Shown here: positions 59,074 through 64,000 of the stretch, piece by piece | Numbering within the stretch: position 1 is the stretch's first letter | How the letters are laid out: every line of letters starts with the position of its first letter | NCBI GenBank assembly: GCA_902806565.1 | Contig: CADCXA010000042.1 | Coordinates: 248,001 to 312,000 of the forward strand | Direction of reading: 5' to 3' | Source: Hypoxylon rubiginosum | Taxonomy: Eukaryota; Ascomycota; Sordariomycetes; Xylariales; Hypoxylaceae | DNA: 64,000 bases | Notes under the pieces: model-generated | Databases searched by the model: none | Seen by the model: only the letters and a program-made list of their open reading frames with translations | What the model was told of the DNA's origin: nothing | Translations under genes and position numbers: made by a program

Positions 59074-62000
59074 ATGGCTTCTGAACAGGAGCACCACTAC
59101 CCCGGAGGCGGCCACTACTCTGGCGCCAACCGGATTCCCAACATCAAAGAATTCGTCGCCGGTCTCGATCGGGACAAGAAACAGCGAGATGCCAAGATCG
59201 ACACCGAACTGAAGGCCAACAAGCAAAACGGGGACATAACAGAGCATAATAATGATGTCCAGGCGTACAAGGGCAGCGGTCGAGTCGTCACCGACCCCGT
59301 CACGGGAAACCAGGTCACCATCGACGACGTGAACACGAATTTCATGGAGGCCGCAGAGAAGCCTCACGTAAGTTATCCTAAGCTATCTAGAGCGAGGTAG
59401 TTTCAAGTATAAGCTGTCTAACTGAGATTTCGATTAGCTTTCTGTACCGAATGCGAACCTGGGCAAAGAGACGACAGTAAAAACAGAAGCAACACAATCA
59501 GGGGAGGAGTATAGAAATGCCCAAGATATAACAGCACCGCCCGACCCGGTAGCAACTGGGGCTACTTCGGACGTGCCGATCCACGGCGAGAAGACGAACA
59601 TCCTGTTTCATCCCACCCCGTCCGTCAGCTATGAGCCGATGTACGAAATTATTGAGCAGAGAGCGACAGTGCTATGCGTCGGCGTCTTCCTCACCATCAT
59701 TTTGGTTGGCAAGTTCTTCGGAGGCAGGCTGCTGGGCCTGATCCCCCTTGCCATCTGTGTATCCTCTGGCATCTTCTTATGGATGAAGGATCTGGTAAAA
59801 CGAGGCCGCGATATTGAATGGTCGAGCGAACAGAAGCGCGGCGAAACCGCCGTCGCCAATTTAATCCCCGAATCAGTCGAATGGATGAACACGCTCGTCG
59901 GCATCGTCTGGGGTCTCATCAACCCGGAGATGTTTACCGCTGTAGCCGACACCCTTGAAGTGAGTTTTGCCTGTATACCTAGTGTATCAGTCTTCGAGAT
60001 ACTGACAGCAGCAGGATGTTATGCAAGCTTCAGTCCCAGGTATCATCGAGAACGTCAAGGTTGCCGATATCAACCAGGGCAACAACCCTATCCGGATTCT
60101 GAGTCTCCGCGCTCTCCCTGACAGCCACATGAAGGATCTGAAAGATGAGATGCATAGGGAGAACGAAAAGGTTAAGGACCCACAGGAACTGGCCGCCGAC
60201 GAAGAGGGTGGCGATTATTACAACTTGGAAGCTTCTTTCGCCTACCATGCGAAGCCCACGCGTGGCGAGTCCGTGTCGGCGAAGGCTCAGAATATGGGCA
60301 TGCAATTGGTATTCTATCTTGGTATCAAGGGACTGTTCGGAATTCCCTTACCAATCTGTAAGTTCACAACTTATTTCCTATGTGGATAGATCTGACATAA
60401 ATACTAACCGTAACTAGGGGTCGAATTGACTGGCTTGGTTGGCACCGTGCGCCTTAGGCTTCAGATGGCACCTGAACCACCATTCCTCAAGGCCGTCACC
60501 ATCACGCTCATGGGTGTTCCCAAGGTCGCGGCCGGTTGCACCCCAATGATCGAGCGCGGAGTTAACATTCTCAACCTACCGGTAATCTCCAACTTCGTCA
60601 ATTGGGCCATCAAGGCCGCGGCTAGCATGTATGTTGCGCCCAAGTCGTTGACCCTTGATCTCGGCAAGATGTTGTCGGGAGACGATATCCAGAAGGACAC
60701 TCAGGCCATGGGTGTACTGTTCATCCGCATTCACAAGGCTGTTGGATTGTCCAAACAGGACCGACGAGGCTCCGATGGCGGTGGTTCCGACCCCTACATC
60801 ACTGTCAGCTTCTCCAAGTTCGGCAAGCCTATGTACTGCACTCGTGTCATTCAGGATGATCTTAACCCTGTTTTCGAAGAGTGCTGTGCTCTTCCCGTCA
60901 CTGTCGATCTCATCAAGGCCGACGAGCAATTGTCAATGGAATTATGGGATAGCGACCGGTCGAGTGCCGATGATGTAGTCGGAAAGGTTGAGCTGTCTCT
61001 GCAAAAGCTCATTCAGCACCCAGGTAACATGTATCAACAAGTATCCAAACTCCGCGGCGTCAAAGCTGAGAGCGAAATGCCGGGCGAGCTCCACTGGGAA
61101 GTCGGCTACTTTGGCAAGACCCAGTTCCGCGCTGCTCTACGGACGGACGGCAAGGATATCACATTGCCGAAGGAGATCCGAGACAACAAGGAGCTGCAAG
61201 ACGACAAGGGCACTATCCAGAGCGACCAAGAAGATGCTGTTGTACACACGCCGGCTGACCCTCTATGGCCCTCTGGTATTCTTAGCGTTGTCGCTCATCA
61301 AATTGTCAATCTCGAGCTTGCGAATGTGAAGGGCTCAGAAGGTGGCAAGCGAAAGGGAGGCAAGGAATACGAACCTGCTCGCGATGCTGGTGAGACCAAG
61401 GAGGAGACGAGCAAAAAGTTGCCGAGCGCTTATTGCACCATTCACCTTAACGACGAACTGGTAAGTTTTGATGTCACTGTCTATTTTCACATGCTAACGC
61501 ACTTCGAAGGTGTACAAAACCCGAACCAAGGTTGCTTCCTCCAAGCCTATCTTCAACGCTGGTACTGAGCGTTTCGTGCGTGACTGGAGGTCTGCTATTG
61601 TTACTTTCACCATCCGCGACTCGCGGAACAGGCAGCATGATCCGATCATTGGCGTCGTTCCCCTGAAGCTCTCTGATCTCTTGCAAACGAGCAGCCAAGT
61701 AACACGATGGTATCCGCTAGACGGCAGGATTGGCTTTGGCCGTATTCGTATCTCCCTACTGTTCCGATCCGTCGAACTCAAGCTGCCACCACAACAGCTC
61801 GGCTGGGAGGTTGGCACTTTCGAGTTTATTTCGGACAAGATTAGCGCATCCTTCCCGGGCTCGGTCAAGGGTAAGACCAAACTCAAGCTGAGGACAGGAG
61901 GAAGCTCTGCAGTCGTCAAGCGGGAGCAATGCACCGCGGAGGGCGACAATGTCGAGTGGAATATCAGCGGCATCACTAACAATCCACAACCACGCCTGCC

Positions 62001-63021
62001 TGTCAGATACCGCTACAGGTCGCCGGTCTTCTTTGAATTCCACCTCCCCGGCAAGCGCCACGTGGACTTCTTCGCGGCCATCTGGCTATCGGAACTGGTG
62101 GATAGCGAGGAGAAGGACTTCGACATCCCGGTATGGAAGTGCGACAACCCCATGCGCCTGTCGCAGAACTTCATCACGCCGGGCAACTACCAGTCGGTGC
62201 CGGACATCAAGATCGAGGAGGTGGGACGGATCCGGTTCCGGGGCCGGTTCAAGGCGGGCACGGACCGGGAGCACCTGCGGTTCGTGAGCGACAACGACTC
62301 GCGCGAGACGATCGAGACGTGGGAGGCGTGCTTCGCCGAGGGGGTGCGGCAGGAAGAAGTAAAAGTGGACGTACCGCCGGCGGTGCAGAAGCTGCACGAC
62401 GACTCGCTGACGCACGCGCGCGACGTGCTGGCGACGGCGCCCGAGGAGGAGCGGCGGCAGTGGCTGTCGAAAGACGGCACCGACTGGAGCGGCGCGTTCG
62501 GACAGGACCCCGCGGAGCTGATGGCGGGGCGCGAGGGCCGCGAGGAGACCGAGTACGAGTCGGACGAGGACGAAGACGAGGACAGCGTCGACGGCGCTGG
62601 GGAGAGCAATCTGAACTCGCCCACCTCCGCGACTAAGATACAACACGGCAACACGGACCTAGGCATCCAGGACGCCACAACGTCGCCACGCGCCAGCGAG
62701 GACATCTCAGCAGCGGCGGCGGGCGGGCGGCCCAGCACAAGCGGCGGCAGCGCGCTAACCAAAACAACCACGACGGCGACGACGGAGTCGGGCCGCAGCA
62801 GCAGCGGGGGCGGCGGGCGCAGCAGCATGAACCCGGTGCGGCAGTATCGGGACTACAGGGAGAAGAGCCGGGACCTGCACCGGCAGCACCGGGGTCTGAT
62901 GCAGTGGCGGCCCCTGCGCAACGCGCAGTTCGCCAAGGACGAGGCCAAGTTCGCGATCCGGCGGGTGACGCAGATGGGCTCGCTTAGCGGGAGGCAGCCG
63001 GATGTGGAGACGGAGGTGTAG
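59074..63021 (+). CDS. C2-domain membrane protein, Mug190-like (E-Syt/tricalbin type)
   Basis: Related to S. pombe meiotically up-regulated gene 190 protein; the layout, a membrane hairpin then a lipid-binding region and C2 domains, is that of extended synaptotagmins/tricalbins that tether membranes. Five exons: 59074-59367, 59438-59959, 60015-60357, 60418-61460 and 61510-63021, 1237 residues; all junctions keep frame. Two hydrophobic segments (VLCVGVFLTIILVGKFFGG and LGLIPLAICVSSGIFLWM, about 170-215) can form a hairpin. An SMP-like region spans exons 2-4: ESVEWMNTLVGIVWGLINPEMF, then GLVGTVRLRLQMAPEPPFLK. The first C2 domain (about 495-590) has GVLFIRIHKAVGLSKQD, GGGSDPYITVSF with Asp residues for calcium, and RVIQDDLNPVFEE. 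A second, more divergent C2 (about 665-800) begins GILSVVAHQIVNLEL and has RTKVASSKPIFNAGTERFV. The tail is acidic, then Ser/Gly-rich. Meiotic role is inferred only from the name-giving homologue. Confidence 0.9.
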
Positions 63022-64000
63022 AATGAGGTTTCTTTTTGTGTGTGTAGTGTGTACTTGACCGAAAGGGGGGGTTGGATGTTGGATACTAATGATGAGATAT
63101 GGGGTTGGTTGGACTATATAGGAGGTTTGGAAATTGGTTGTACGGTTTACGACTCCCAGTTTGTTTTAGTATTGTATAACGTACAGTATATAGAATGAGT
63201 TATGAAAAATCAAAAGCGTAATCATGATATAAACATTTTCTACCCTTGACAGAGTTTGACTTGGTATATTTTATTAGGATTTTGATATTTAAGATCTATT
63301 GCATGCAGCAGCAAAACACGCAGTTTACTCTAACTTGGGCGAGGCATACTATAGACTTTGTAGTTTGGCCTTATACATGCCCACATAGAGACTCAAGCTT
63401 TCAGTTTAGATATTAATATCATATAGGCCAACAAGATAAGCCATGGTCCTTTAGGGCAAAGGGAGACCATGAATAATAAGATGCAGTCTTTTTTTCTTTC
63501 GATATTCCTTGACGTAAAATTGAGATATGCCATGGGGATCAAGGCGGAAATCTCAGAGTGTATGCAAGGGGGTATGGATTGGGATAAACAAAACGGAGGG
63601 AATGGAAAAAAGGGGAAGAAAAATAGAGGAGAATATCAAGTCCCCTTTCTTGTTAAATTTCTTTTGTATTTCGTATAGCAGGCATGCAGATATCCTGCCG
63701 CTGCGGCTGTTAGCCACCTTTTCGTGGCAGCCGATATATATACTCCCTTTTCTTCATGTACATAAATATCGCGTTGTTATACGCCGGGTTCCGTATGATA
63801 CACATCTCAGTACAATATGGAGCGATAGAGCGTCGAACGTAATAGGGGTCATCTCGTCGAGTATTCGCTCGTATCCGTAAAGTCTCCCTTCGTCCAGTTG
63901 CCCCCTCCGCGGTAAGAAATTCATTTCCCCCGGATACAAGAGCACCAGGGTCGGCGTAAATATATAAAAATTTGGAACGTTTTCCTAGGTTAGGTAAAAG
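63022..64000. other. Non-coding end of window
   Basis: About 980 bp of AT-rich sequence after the C2-protein stop, with no frame of convincing coding character. Expected 3' region; nothing else seen. Confidence 0.45.

Noticed and set aside
62086..62828. Long open frames opposite the 3' end of the C2-protein gene
   Set aside because: Same effect: GC-rich codons on the coding strand leave the complementary frames open. No family resemblance.

Overview
This window is nuclear DNA of a filamentous ascomycete, probably Pezizomycotina. The evidence is short introns (about 50-180 bp) with GTAAGT-like donors and CTAAC-type branch sites, tRNA genes with A and B boxes, and a set of fungal housekeeping and fungal-restricted genes (Tag1-like vacuolar protein, Mug190, Gep3, Get2, Ypi1, a GH15-CBM20 glucoamylase). 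Species cannot be set from the sequence. Gene models below were built by joining open frames at splice sites that keep the frame and restore family motifs; no transcript data were available.

Layout. 1-5 kb: 3' end of a fructosamine-3-kinase-like gene, a nicotinamide riboside kinase (+) and a secreted glucoamylase (-). 5-7.3 kb: gene-free. 7.3-9.3 kb: SART1/Snu66 splicing factor (+). 9.9-16.4 kb: accessory-looking stretch with tRNA-Tyr, tRNA-Glu and a tRNA-like relic (all -), a disordered protein (-), a broken ORF remnant (-), an F-box-like protein with an in-frame minisatellite (+) and a small one-helix membrane protein (-). 16.7-25.7 kb: Tag1-like vacuolar membrane protein (-), ornithine carbamoyltransferase (+), acetolactate synthase regulatory subunit (-) and a KHDC4-like KH-domain protein (+). 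26.3-27.5 kb: TRAPPC13 (+). 27.5-33.1 kb: the largest gene-free interval. 33.1-38.4 kb: DENN-C1 protein (+) and protein phosphatase 1 inhibitor Ypi1 (-). 40-46.4 kb: mitochondrial GTPase Gep3 (-), Get2 (+) and TMEM135-like membrane protein (-). 46.4-49.9 kb: gene-free, simple repeats. 49.9-57.3 kb: bHLH factor (+), Y-family DNA polymerase iota-like (-) and an unrecognised disordered basic protein (+). 59-63 kb: Mug190-type C2-domain membrane protein (+), then non-coding to the end.

The genes are mostly unrelated housekeeping functions: membrane traffic and lipid contact (TRAPPC13, DENN, Get2, Mug190), RNA processing (Snu66, KH protein), mitochondrial biosynthesis (OTC, Ilv6, Gep3) and signalling. 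There is no biosynthetic gene cluster, no intact transposon, no CRISPR and no viral element that I can see. I found no convincing new multi-gene system. The second-look items are gene-structure oddities (a GC-AG intron, a 22-nt microexon, weak donors), sharp GC shifts inside genes, a chimeric tRNA-like element, an ORF remnant and several tandem repeats.
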